Shown in pieces: positions 46,588 to 56,524 of a stretch of DNA of 64,000 bases; position 1 is the first letter of the stretch, and every line of letters starts with the position of its first letter. Under the pieces are notes generated by a model. That model ran no database searches, was not told the origin of the DNA, and worked only from the letters and a program-made list of their open reading frames with translations. A program made the translations under genes and the position numbers. This DNA is from Evernia prunastri (lineage: Eukaryota > Ascomycota > Lecanoromycetes > Lecanorales > Parmeliaceae): contig NKYR01000131.1 of NCBI GenBank assembly GCA_003184365.1, positions 1 to 64,000 of the forward strand. Direction: 5' to 3'.

Positions 46588-48396
46588 GGCTCATGAATCT
46601 CCAGGCCAAGATTGACGCCCAGAGTGTGCAGACACTGATGTCGGGCAATGGGAGATGGTATACTAGAAGGACAAAGAACGGTCATAGCAAAAGGAACTGT
46701 CAAGGCCGAAGTTTGAGATCATGGTAAACATGCCCAGCCTCATGGCTGACAAGTGATTACGCTATCTTATGAGCTGCACCTGTGATTTAGTATCTCGTAA
46801 CTTCCAATCATCAACAGAGTTAGCGTTGGAAGGGCGTGGCATGGACAGACGATAACTCTTTTCCCGAATGAGAGATCGCTTTGCATCATGTTCGCGAAGG
46901 GATCGACAATGTAGGTTAGATCGATCTTCACGTGACTAGGGTTTTTGGGAGATGAGCTGCTGTAGAGGAGACGCTTGCAATACAGGTGAACGGCAGCACA
47001 GGACCGTGCACTCCCTACAGGGAGCTCCGCTGTAGGTGCCAAGCGCATTTTACTGTGAATCATCTGCATGGCTTCCGATCTAGCCAGCGTACAATAGAAT
47101 GCGAGCTCCGGCGATGCTCGAATGAGGAAGGAAGTGTCAGATCGGGTGGTAGATCCCTGTGCGTGCAGCACTGGAGACTAGATTCAGAACAAGAAAATGA
47201 AGGATGTCTGTGGTCGGGGAAAGTGATTGGAGGCTTAGCTCACAGCATATCGAAAATGGGAGTCTAGGACCATCGAAGGCCAGAGCATTCGATGTCAGCA
47301 GACGTTAGACATCGGGACCTAATGACTGGAGAGCGTATGAGGTGAAGAAACCATCGTGTAGTAGCAGCTCTGTAGAAGTAACATAGACTATCGTTAGCAA
47401 AGCTCCTCCACTCATGCGAGCGGTGGTGATATCTGTGCATTCCTAGCTTAGACTCCTAAGTCCTATCGGAGGGCACAATCGCATCTGTCAAAGGCGGGGA
47501 AGCATAGTGAGATACGTGGGTCATGGGGCCAGCCCGACGCTACAGTGACGGCGGACGATGCAATCGTTGTCGCAGGGCGTAACGAGCTATACACTACTGC
47601 CGAGCCAGACATTCTCGCCAACGACACCCCACGGACAGGCCGAGGGCTTTGTCCACCCTGAATGTAGCATGGGACCTCTTCTTTCGTCCTTGTCCAGCTG
47701 GAGATTTCCAATGAGCCGCCTGGCCATGCATGCATGTCATGCATATCAAAGGAAATCTGTTTTGTTTTCCAGCTGGACGTTTTCGACGAGCCGCCTGACC
47801 ATGCATGCATGTCATGCATATCAGAGGAAATCGCTTTTGTTTTTCAGCTGGATGTTTTCAATGAGGCGTCTGGCCATGGATGCATGTCAAAGGAAATCTT
47901 TTTTTTTTTGGTTTTTCAGCTGGACGTTACCAATGAGGCGCCTGCCAAGAATGCAGCTAAGAAGCTATCATGCGCGCATCCTCATTGAGCTAGAACTACA
48001 TCTGTTTGCGTTATTCGTCCCAAGACTCTTTCGTCTTCGCAACGTGGGATATCTGAGGTAAAATTGTTTCGAAGAAGGAGGTACAGAGTAGGTAAGGTAC
48101 CTACTCAATGAATCTAGCAAAGTATGACGAATTACTATTTTTGTGATTGCTGAGACAGTATGGCATTCGAGGAATGGGGTGTGCAAGGCGGGGGAAAGCT
48201 CCAGTGGGTGAGCCAGCCTTGCGGCCTGCGTGGTACGCGGTCTCCCTTTATTGTTATTCTATGATGATACTCCCTAAGATAGTAACGTTGATCCGCGACC
48301 CTCATGCTTTATCTGTCGTGCAAGGGAATCCAAAAATAATAGAGATCGACGTAGAAATGCTTGTAGATAGCTGATGTTCTTGCAAGAGACCTAGGA
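46588..48396. other. gene-free interval containing a minisatellite
   Basis: Frames at 46767-47171 (minus) and 46986-47267 (plus) show no recognisable protein. The only structured sequence is the 75-bp tandem repeat listed separately. Confidence 0.5.
47695..47985. repeat. 75-bp minisatellite, about four copies
   Basis: Copies begin with CAGCTGGA at 47695, 47770, 47845 and 47917 (periods 75, 75, 72). Each contains GCCGCCTGGCCATG or a variant, CATGCATGTCATGCATATCA and AGGAAATC with a T-rich tail. Later copies diverge and lose part of the CATGCATG core. The period being a multiple of three keeps frames open on both strands, producing repetitive spurious peptides. Confidence 0.9.
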
Positions 48397-49872
48397 TTAG
48401 TCTTGTCTTTTGCGGTTGTCAAGGTGTTTTGAGATCGACCGATGCAGCTTGTCGTGGAACAGCAACCCCGCAACAGGCAGGAAGGTCAGCGCCATTAAAG
48501 CAAGCGTGATGCAAGGATACAGTCAGAACGACTTGGATAGAACGAGGCGAGATCCAATACCATCCGTCTCGCCGCTTATTGTTTGGACTAGATTCGAATT
48601 GAATATTTCCTTGAGATGAACCACCAGTCAGCTTTTTTGGGACACTCATTTCATGAATATAGGGTAAAAGCTCACGGCGACCAGACTAGCTGGTAGGTAG
48701 ATGAGTGCAGTATAGGTAAGTATTTTTACCGTGTGCGAGTCCTTTTGCGATTTGCCAATTAGCGCGGAGATGAGCTCATTCTCAGCTTTGGAGGCGAGAG
48801 CGATCTCACGCATAGAGTCGCTGCTTTTACGCAGGGCATCGTTGCTCTTGACTAGCATGTCCTCGTTCCGGTAGTTCGGAATCTGCGACAGCTGCGCCGA
48901 ACCATACGTCAGATGACTGCATCCGCAGACGATTTGGGTAGCAACTGTACCAAAACGGCCGTCCCCTTCGCATGCTCCTGAATCGCCTGGACGCCCCGTC
49001 TGTGGTCTCGAACCCGAGAAATAAACGCTTCGACGCCCGTAGGATCGTATCCTGAATGCTGCACATCCCGCGTACACACGTCCTGCCAGTGTGTCCTGCA
49101 GCCCTGGGCGACTTCCAAGCAGCAGTCCAGTATCTCCTTGCATTTGACCAGTTTTCGGCGAAGCCGCTGGAGCTTCTGACTGTCTGCGAACGCGACCAGG
49201 TAGTCGGATTCGCCGTAGACTTCAACGTCGACAAAGAACGCCTTTTCCCCCTAGACCCGAGTCAGAAAACCTCAGGAACGAGTGAATGCGGATGCGGTGG
49301 CAAAGAACCAAAGTCGCCAACTCGGCATCAAGGTAGCAAATATAATCACGCCATTCCTGCTCCGCCATCAGGAAAACCCGTCGATGGACATCGTATGCGG
49401 GTATTCTTTCCTGTTCTCCCAACAATGATAGTTGGCTACGTAGCTCATCAGTGAAGTCGTCCGCTCCTTGCACGAAGATCCATCGGGATCTTTTCTTCAC
49501 ATGATCGAAGCGTTGGTAGATTGCCACCTGGCGGATGGAGAACGGACAGCCGCTCTTCCGCCCGTGCCGGGGCGGGATAGCGGAGTAGGTAGCATAATTC
49601 TACGATGGCCCAGATAAGTTTCATAAGGAATGACACACACTGGATGGGCATAAATGTTACGAACCATGAGCGATCTGATCTGCTGGGCCTTCGTTGTCGG
49701 AAAGATGAACCCTTCTGTCGCAGGCAGCAAAGTGCTCATCACGGTCCGAGGTCTTGAAAGCAAACGAGGAAACATGATCACCGAGTGGCGGAAAAACATT
49801 ACAACTGTCCTGAATACTCGCGAAAGTATCTTCGGTAACCAGGAGGCGGCCCCACGAATACTCTTGCCGTAG
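48397..49872 (-). pseudogene. CorA-like transporter-domain protein, decayed
   Basis: Reconstructable exons: about 49872-49665, 49599-49309 (containing a frameshift), 49250-48951, 48891-48676 and 48609 onward; all introns (65, 58, 59, 66 nt) keep GT-AG ends. The content matches fungal CorA-like proteins: GRLLVTEDTF, FAFKTSDRDEH, ELCYLLRY, FSIRQVAIYQRFD, RSRWIFVQ, a coiled region, and the first C-terminal membrane helix YTALIYLPASLVA followed by EIFNSNLVQ. Two lesions: near 49573-49577 the frame shifts by one base between ELCYLLRY and GCPFSIRQ, and a TGA at 48525-48523 stops the frame just before a still-open segment (48522-48397) encoding the second helix (ITLALMALTFLPVAGLLF). No clear start codon remains. 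It is probably a recent pseudogene. Confidence 0.6.
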
Positions 49873-49879
49873 AAATCTG

Positions 49880-52541
49880 TGTTGTGAGAAGTGTCTGGAT
49901 GATGCTGTCCCAATGTCTTGCAACATGTCTCCAAGACTTCCATCTCGAGCTTTTCGGCATCAGTGGATCTGCCCTGCGCATAGTACGTTGCTGCTAGATT
50001 GGAAATGTCGCTCAGGGCTGCGTCCCAGTATCGCCTCTCTCCTGTCCACGATGGATCTCTCGAGCTTCTCTGCATCTTGATATCTTCCTTGCTCGTGATA
50101 TACTGATGCCAAATTCCCACTCCAGATCATTGGCCCAAGACCGTCTAGACCCAGATCTTTCCGATCAGCTTCGATGCATTGAAGATACAGTTTCTCCGCC
50201 TCTTGCCATAATCCCTGGTCAGACAATATCCCAGCTAGGTTTGAACACCGCGTCAAAGTTCGTGGATGGTTGGACCCATATGTCGCTATGCTTGTGTTTA
50301 GAACTTGTGCAGCCACCGCCTTAGCTTCCTGCCACGGTCCCTGTGCTTGAAACCGGGTTGCAAGATTCGCAAGAGAATCCTGGGTCCTTGTATGCTTTAC
50401 ACCAAAGTTCTTAGACAGGATATCAAACTGCCGCCGCCGTAACTCTTCTGCCTCATTCCATTTTCCTTGGGTTTGGAGAGCCATGGCAAGCTTTCCCATG
50501 TTTTCCAGTGTCACGACATGGTCTGTGCCAAGCAATTTTGATTGAATTTTTACCAGTTCTGCGAACCACTCTTCAGCTAGGTGCAATTTGCCCTGTTCCA
50601 TATAGACGGCTGCCAGAGATCCAAGCATTTCTAGTCTCTCCAGATGCTCCGCTGGCAAGTGTTTTGATTGGTTGACAAGTATATCGGATAGCAGTTCTTC
50701 AGCCTCTCTATACCTGGCTTGCTGGTAGTAGATATCCGCGAGGTAAATCATCATGCTACGAAGGTGGGCTGTTTCCAAGTCTAGTCCACACACTGATTGC
50801 ATAGCCTGCATGAGAAAATCCTCGGCTTCACTCCACCGTCCCATATCGCTTGCTATACGCGCCATCTGTTGTTTCACGAGTGATGTAAGATAGTTCGACG
50901 TACCTATTGCATAACATAGATCAGCCACTTCTCTACGACACACAATTTCTGCTTCGGCCAACGCTCTTTGCTGCCGATATTGGTCAATAAAGCTGCTGCT
51001 TCGAACCACCCTTTCTGTTATTAGGTCTTGAAGCTTCTCGGAATTGTAGTTCACACTACCCGCGCAGCATTTTGCACGATTGATCTCCTTGTCAAGCATC
51101 TCTTGAGACTGCATGCTTGCTCTAAGGTATGAAGACGCTTTCTCTCGATCCATGGGTGTACCAAAGCCTAATGTATAGCAGAGAGCGAGTTGAAACGCAT
51201 CATTTTGATGATCGTATGGATTGGAGCGTGTATCATATGCTCGCGTTTCAAAATTTTCTCGAATCTTAGTCCTAACTCGGAAGTCGGTACCGTACAGTTC
51301 CGTTACAGATGTCGCCAACTACATCCAAGATTACTCTGATGAACAGCTGATGGTACTGTGATAGACATACCTCAAATTTTTCAGATACTTCAGGTGTCTC
51401 GATTTTGTCTTCTTGGGGTAGCGCGACAGGCTCACTGAGTGCCATAAGCGTGGAATAAATGACTACATGTGTAGATAACCTTGTAGATTCTAGAAGTTTC
51501 GACAGGAATGAGAACGTTCGACGCTTTGCTGGATCGTGCTCTAGGCTTGAGTGAAGCGCTCGCCTCAAAGTTTCCGATTGGGTTGTTTTTCTCTCAACAA
51601 CTCGTCGACAATCGCAGGCGTTCTCGCACAAATATGATCAGGAATAGATTCCTGCTCATCAAAAGCGAAGAGCCATAAGCAGAGCAGACCAAAAGAGTAT
51701 ACATCCATCTTTTCCGCGTCCAGATATTGGAAACCTCGATGATGCCATTCAGGAGCGGTCCATCCGTAAGATCTCGGCATGGTGATAGGACGATCCGTGC
51801 GCAGGGTCGAGTATCCAAAGTCAATGACTTGGGCGACATATGTTTTCGAGCTGTCTGTTTTCGAAATAAGGATGTTTTCGGGTTTGATGTCTCCATGGAT
51901 GATGTCTGTAGCCTCCAAGTCAAATTTGCAACGAGAAATAGACTTTTGAAGACTGACTGCTTTCATGCATGTCCCGAATAGCCGGCGATATATCAACGCA
52001 GATCTTCAACCTTTGAGCAAATGTTATGCTTTTCCCTTGATCTGATCTGATAAATTCTTTCAAGTTCCCCATTGGTGCTTTCTCAAAGACGAGGACTGGC
52101 CAAATCCCGCCTTCAGGCAGCACATCCCAACATATGCCGTAGAGTCCAACGATGTTTGGGTCTCTTGATTGAAGAATGTCCTAAGACAGAAATCTCCGAT
52201 ATAAGTGCCCTGAAAGTGATTTCCTCGCCCAACTTGCTTGTTGGGGGCTCATAACGCTTGAAAGCAAAGAATTGTCGACGCCGTATCAGTGAGTGTCGTA
52301 TTGTGGCGGTCCCGCCTTGTCCCGCTGTGTCTAAGCCTGGACTCCAAGTGAGCGATAGGAGATCAATGTGATTTTTTTGAGCAATTGCCAGAAAAGTGAT
52401 AAGATCATAACGCAATCCTGCCGTAACAGAGGCAGTGGTTGATGTCGCGGACTGACAAGCGTGCCCGGATCTTGAAAAACGCAACGGGACGTGTTGGTCA
52501 TCGAAGGTAGTCGGAACTAAAGCTTCAGTGTGTTTCGACAT
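49880..52541 (-). pseudogene. protein kinase-TPR fusion, frameshifted
   Basis: From ATG 52541 (or 52544) a kinase N-lobe reads with GQGGTAT and FAFKRY (lysine). The frame then shifts near 52163-52172, and the lobe continues as RDPNIVGLYGICWDV and LVFEKAPMGNLKEF. An intron (51957-51906) leads to NIIHGDIKPEN, IDFGYST and TAPEW, so the catalytic HGD and DFG motifs are intact. A second shift lies at about 51567-51600 before HSSLEHDPAKRRTF. An intron (51370-51319) leads into 452 codons of continuous sequence: an AFQLALCYTLGFG segment and then kinesin-light-chain-type TPRs (for example LANLATRFQAQGPWQEAKAV). A third shift near 50015-50025 precedes the last repeat, which ends at HPDT near 49890. Kinase-TPR proteins of this kind occur in fungi beside NLR-like genes; their role is not established. 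Confidence 0.6.
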
Positions 52542-52619
52542 CATGAACGAGGAAGGCAAAGTTGAGGGATAGTTTTGCGAGGAATTTATAGTATCAGTAG
52601 GGGAACTCCCCCCACCAAA

Positions 52620-52633
52620 CCCCCCCCCCCCCC
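52620..52633. repeat. poly-C tract (14 nt)
   Basis: An uninterrupted C run in the presumed promoter of the kinase-TPR pseudogene. Confidence 0.9.
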
Positions 52634-52907
52634 GGGCGACCCCTTCCACCCCACTCAGAATACACAAGGCTACGAGCATGCCAAAAGTGGGGGACAAGAC
52701 GGGGATGATTTCATTTAGCCGATTGGAAGAAGGATTTGATACAAAACACGGTATTCTTTGGTACCTACTTAAAGACGATAATGTAGGGTAGATTTTCAAC
52801 CATGCTCGATAATTCTGAATCCCTAAGGGTATGATTCGGTACTATATCTACCTGCTGAGGTATTTTAGATAGTTAATGTGTAATAGATTAAGATGAATCT
52901 GTACATG

Positions 52908-52958
52908 TATCACCTTGTGCGGTGGTAAGTCACACCCTACCCCGGGGGGTGCGCTATA
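52908..52958. mobile_element. short foldback element, copy C (truncated)
   Basis: TATCACCTTGTGCGGTGGTA through GGGGGGTGCGCTAT matches the left half of copy B, then the similarity stops abruptly. The right arm is missing. Confidence 0.65.
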
Positions 52959-53071
52959 GATGACAAAGGTTAATAACCTCGGCTCAGCCCTATGAACGAG
53001 ACCAAGGGACCTCAAACGTGAGAAGCCACCTTCAGCTTCTAACCACAACACCACTCCATGATTATGGCAAG

Positions 53072-54646
53072 ATGAAACCCCGATTGATCTGGCTGGCAGC
53101 TGCCAGTCTAACACTCGCTAGCCCTCATGTTTTCAGTGTCACTGACGATTTGCTTGCATACCCACAGGTCAGGCGCTGCAAAAGTAACAAGAAGTTCTGT
53201 TCATGTTTGCTGACTAGCTATATCCAGTACGAAGTCATCTTCTCCGACACCTTCATCTCAGACAAAGAAGCGGAGTCGCGAATAGCAGAAGCGGCCTCTC
53301 GATCCTCCTCCACAGCCCAAATCACCTCCGCCAACTCGGAAGATGCCACCACCCAACCCGCCGCCGAGCTCTCCCAAAGAATGTCCGATCCGAACCCCCC
53401 AGAGCCAGACTCGGCTCGGCCCTCTGATACATACGAACGTATGATACTTCACGATAAACCCTACCTCTGCTCCATACCGTCGGTTCCCCCTCCCTCTACG
53501 AATGCCACCACCCACGCCCGTGCCGCCTCCGAAGAGACCGCTGAGCTTGCGCGCGCCACGGATCGTGGTTACGACCTCCTACGCTCTATGTCTGGTAGCT
53601 GTCTCTACTTCATCAGCGGATGGTGGAGCTACTCGTTTTGCTATAACACGCATGTGAAACAATTCCACCAATTACCGCCGGGGAAAGGGACACCGATATT
53701 CCCCCCAGTGGAAGATCCTGGCACTCCGAGTTATGTGCTAGGCAGGTTCGGAGAGGTCAAGAACAGGTTTGAGGATAACGATGGGGTTGATGGCGGAAGG
53801 AATGCTGGTCTACCTCCGCAAGAAGGGGAGGAGGGAATGACGACCGAGATTCAAGCAAAGGGGACGAGCTCCTCGAGATACCTAAGTCAGAAGTTATCAG
53901 GAGGCACTACCTGCGACCTAACAGGATCCCCTCGGCGTGTGGAAATACAATTCCACTGCCATCCACAGAGCGCGGACCGCATTGGCTGGATCAAAGAGGT
54001 GTCTACGTGTAGTTACCTGATGGTTGTGTACACGCCGAGGCTGTGCAACGATGTGGCGTTCCTGCCGCCGAGGGAGGAGAAAGCGGAGGGCATCGTCTGT
54101 CGTGAAGTGGTCAAGGAGGAAGACGTCTCGGAGTGGGAACATAGGAAGAGAGGAGAAGCGGAGCGGAAATTGGTCGGCGAGACCGCCGCAACGGTTGAAG
54201 GCGGCGGCAGACCCATCGTCGGCGGCATCGAAGTGGGCGGCATGAAGCTCGTCGGCCGCGAGGGCAAACGACTCGAACCGCCCCAGAACATCCAACCGGG
54301 GAGCCACGGCCACGGCATGCACGGCAACAGCCAAGACAAAATGAACGTCATGGAACTCATCAGCCAAGAACCGCAGGAGAAAGGCGGCAGGATCAAGAAA
54401 CTGAGCGACAAAGATCTGAAGAAGTTGGGGCTGGACCCGAGCGTGGTGGATGCGGCGAGGAGGGAGCTGGAGGACGTGGCGCAGGGGAAGGGCTGGCGCT
54501 TGGAGGTCTTCGAGGTGGATGGCGAGAGGGAGTTGAGGGGCGTGGTGGATAGTGACGACGATGAGGATGGGGACGATATGGAGGGCTACGAGGACGGAGA
54601 GGACGGCGAATATGGCAGTCAGGAGGAATACAAAGATGAACTGTAG
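53072..54646 (+). CDS. YOS9: Yos9/OS-9-type ERAD lectin
   Basis: Exons 53072-53167 and 53228-54646 give 504 aa; the 60-nt intron has no stop and keeps frame. Start MKPRLIWLAAASLTLAS is a signal peptide. The text after the splice reads YEVIFSDTFISDKEA, the usual OS-9 N-terminal motif. An MRH (mannose-6-phosphate receptor homology) domain spans about 150-310: SGSCLYFISGWWSYSFCYN, Gln near 177, CDLTGSPRRVEIQFHC, then the Glu and Tyr of IKEVSTCSYLMVVY. The C-terminal part is charged and acidic, and the protein ends in KDEL, an ER retention signal. Yos9 binds trimmed N-glycans on misfolded glycoproteins and hands them to the Hrd1/Hrd3 ubiquitin ligase. All expected features are present, so the gene looks functional. 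An upstream ATG at 53018 lies in frame but would bury the signal peptide. Confidence 0.92.
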   Translation: MKPRLIWLAAASLTLASPHVFSVTDDLLAYPQVRRCKSNKKFCSCLLTSYIQYEVIFSDTFISDKEAESRIAEAASRSSSTAQITSANSEDATTQPAAELSQRMSDPNPPEPDSARPSDTYERMILHDKPYLCSIPSVPPPSTNATTHARAASEETAELARATDRGYDLLRSMSGSCLYFISGWWSYSFCYNTHVKQFHQLPPGKGTPIFPPVEDPGTPSYVLGRFGEVKNRFEDNDGVDGGRNAGLPPQEGEEGMTTEIQAKGTSSSRYLSQKLSGGTTCDLTGSPRRVEIQFHCHPQSADRIGWIKEVSTCSYLMVVYTPRLCNDVAFLPPREEKAEGIVCREVVKEEDVSEWEHRKRGEAERKLVGETAATVEGGGRPIVGGIEVGGMKLVGREGKRLEPPQNIQPGSHGHGMHGNSQDKMNVMELISQEPQEKGGRIKKLSDKDLKKLGLDPSVVDAARRELEDVAQGKGWRLEVFEVDGERELRGVVDSDDDEDGDDMEGYEDGEDGEYGSQEEYKDEL

Positions 54647-55844
54647 TCTGTATGTAACATACCAGGGCGCTCGAGGTTTCAATGGTGCTTTTGAGGGTTT
54701 AGGTTTGAGGGTTTGGGTCCGTTGTATTGTATTTATGTATTACTGGGAATCGACCATACCAGTATCTGAATGCCCGCTTCCGGCATCTTTCAAGGTCTGA
54801 TTTGAAAAATGTAGGGATACTACGAGGCGCGGGTCCCCCATGTTTCCAATCCCAGCCCAGGTTCGCTCTCTCTAACAGGAAGGCCGTATGGCTGAAAAGC
54901 GATCCGCGATCCACCATGCCACATAAACCAACAAGCTACGGAGCGTTGAGCCGAGTCTGTCTTCATACACACGCAGTACGAATACCGAACGCAGAAAGAA
55001 ACCCACCTCGTTTCTCCAACCTCTCCCCTCTTAAGTCAGTCGGAATATGTATGCAGAACCCACCCGAACGTCGCAAAGCCCACTCCACTCCACTCCACTC
55101 CACTCCGCTAGAAACCCCGACCCGCGCTATCGACGGAAGTGTTCCTGTCCATACCTCTCTTCTCTGGTCATGTCCCGAGATCTCGCTTCTATGATCCTCC
55201 GCCGGAGACATTCTTGTCGGTGATATGTATCGCCCAGCTCGTAAGAAGCAAGAGCAACAGAAGATCGAAATGTTCAGCAATGAAGATAAGTATTTGAGCT
55301 AGAATCTTTCGACGGAAAGCCTGCAACTGTGAACGTTGCAAGGCGGATGCTGCAGAAAATTCCATATGAATAAATGTAAAGGGCGAGCCCAGTGATACGA
55401 GCAGAGCTTGTTTACCCGAAGAATCATTCTGTGAGTTCGTGATTGGCCAGAAAGAAAGCAAAACTTATCACTTATGTCCCAACGAAACAGTAACACTTGT
55501 TTTTGAAAGGAGAACAATTTGGAAGGCTAGTAGCCTCGCTTGCGGGGAGGTCTCAACCTCCACCGTAAGTTAAATTGTCATGATGGAGCGGCAAACCAAT
55601 CCGTTCGCTCTTGTGCTATACCAGGCAGAGTTTAACACACAAATGTTGTCCTCTGAGTACGATATAAAGACGGCAATCATTCTATGCTAAGATGTGACTA
55701 GAATCTATACATTTCCCCGTAAGACCTTTTCAATGAACGCTCTATCAATGATGTTGCCTAACGAGCGCATTCACTCTTCATGCCGCACAACAATCGCAAC
55801 AAGATCCACTGCTCATATCCTTTCCTCCCACCATTCTTGAAGAT
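54647..55844. other. intergenic, no gene seen
   Basis: Contains a (CTCCA)n run at 55081-55107. Small open frames on both strands have no recognisable content. Confidence 0.5.
55081..55107. repeat. (CACTC)5 microsatellite
   Basis: Five tandem CACTC units, the same pentamer as at 26611-26733 in another phase. Confidence 0.9.
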
Positions 55845-56524
55845 CTAGCACTGCTGTCCTTGATGACCGTAGAAATCGACTTCTACCTCCTCGAAGCCGT
55901 TCTCAGTCGAGAATGTTGCAAACATAAGCGGAGACCCATGGTCATAGCTGACGCTTGTCCCGACAAGAGCGTTGGCAGCGGCCTGGATGGCCCTCGATTG
56001 ATCCGCCGAGAGTTTTGTCGCCGTGCGCCAGCTGACAAACCCTGTCATGAGGCCGCCGCCATAGCCTTGTCCGCATACACTCCCGGCAACACTTATACAT
56101 GCGTCTGCTTGGGTGTAATGAAGGTTGATGATACAATCAGCGACAGTGGCGTCAAAATCGTAAAACATCGAGGTGCCAGGAGTGTAGCAGGCGTTGAAAA
56201 GGAGGCCGTCCGTCGTTTTTCCGGCGATCAGTCTGCAGGTAGAAAGTTCGTTGTCGCAGCACGTTGGCGGAGTCCCACCCAAAACCTTTTCAAGCTCCGA
56301 ACCCGCAATGTTCTTGACAGTGCCCTCGAGGATGTCCTCAAGCAGCTGACCGATCCATGCCCCGCCCCTCTTACCCATAGATATCTCAGTTGTAGGGTGG
56401 GCGCTTAGTGGACCTGGCAGGGAAGATCCAGCCAACCCAAGCAGCAGAAGCCTATTACGCGGAGTGTGTCTTAGCCAACTGAGGGGTGCTATAGAAGTAA
56501 AGAAACATACCCAAGCGGTAGCAT
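55845..56524 (-). CDS. secreted cysteine-containing protein, unknown function
   Basis: A tiny first exon (56524-56511, 14 nt) and a main exon (56451-55845) join across a 59-nt intron (GTATGT...AATAG) to 206 aa. The splice creates a good signal peptide: MLPLGLLLLGLAGSSLPGPL. The mature part has eight cysteines (a CC pair near residue 75, then single ones and a C-terminal Cys), a Gly-rich turn CGQGYGGGLMTGF, and no membrane helix. I recognise no domain. Small secreted Cys-rich proteins are often wall proteins, antimicrobials or effectors, but nothing here decides between them. The start depends on the 14-nt exon, which is supported by the signal peptide it completes and by the total length being a multiple of three. 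Confidence 0.7.

Larger units (their letters stand above)
52542..53071. other. intergenic between divergent genes
   Basis: Holds a poly-C run and the truncated foldback copy C. It includes the start region of YOS9. Confidence 0.5.

Noticed and set aside
53918..54682. A 254-codon minus-strand frame opposite YOS9
   Set aside because: Antisense shadow of the GC-rich acidic C-terminal region of YOS9.
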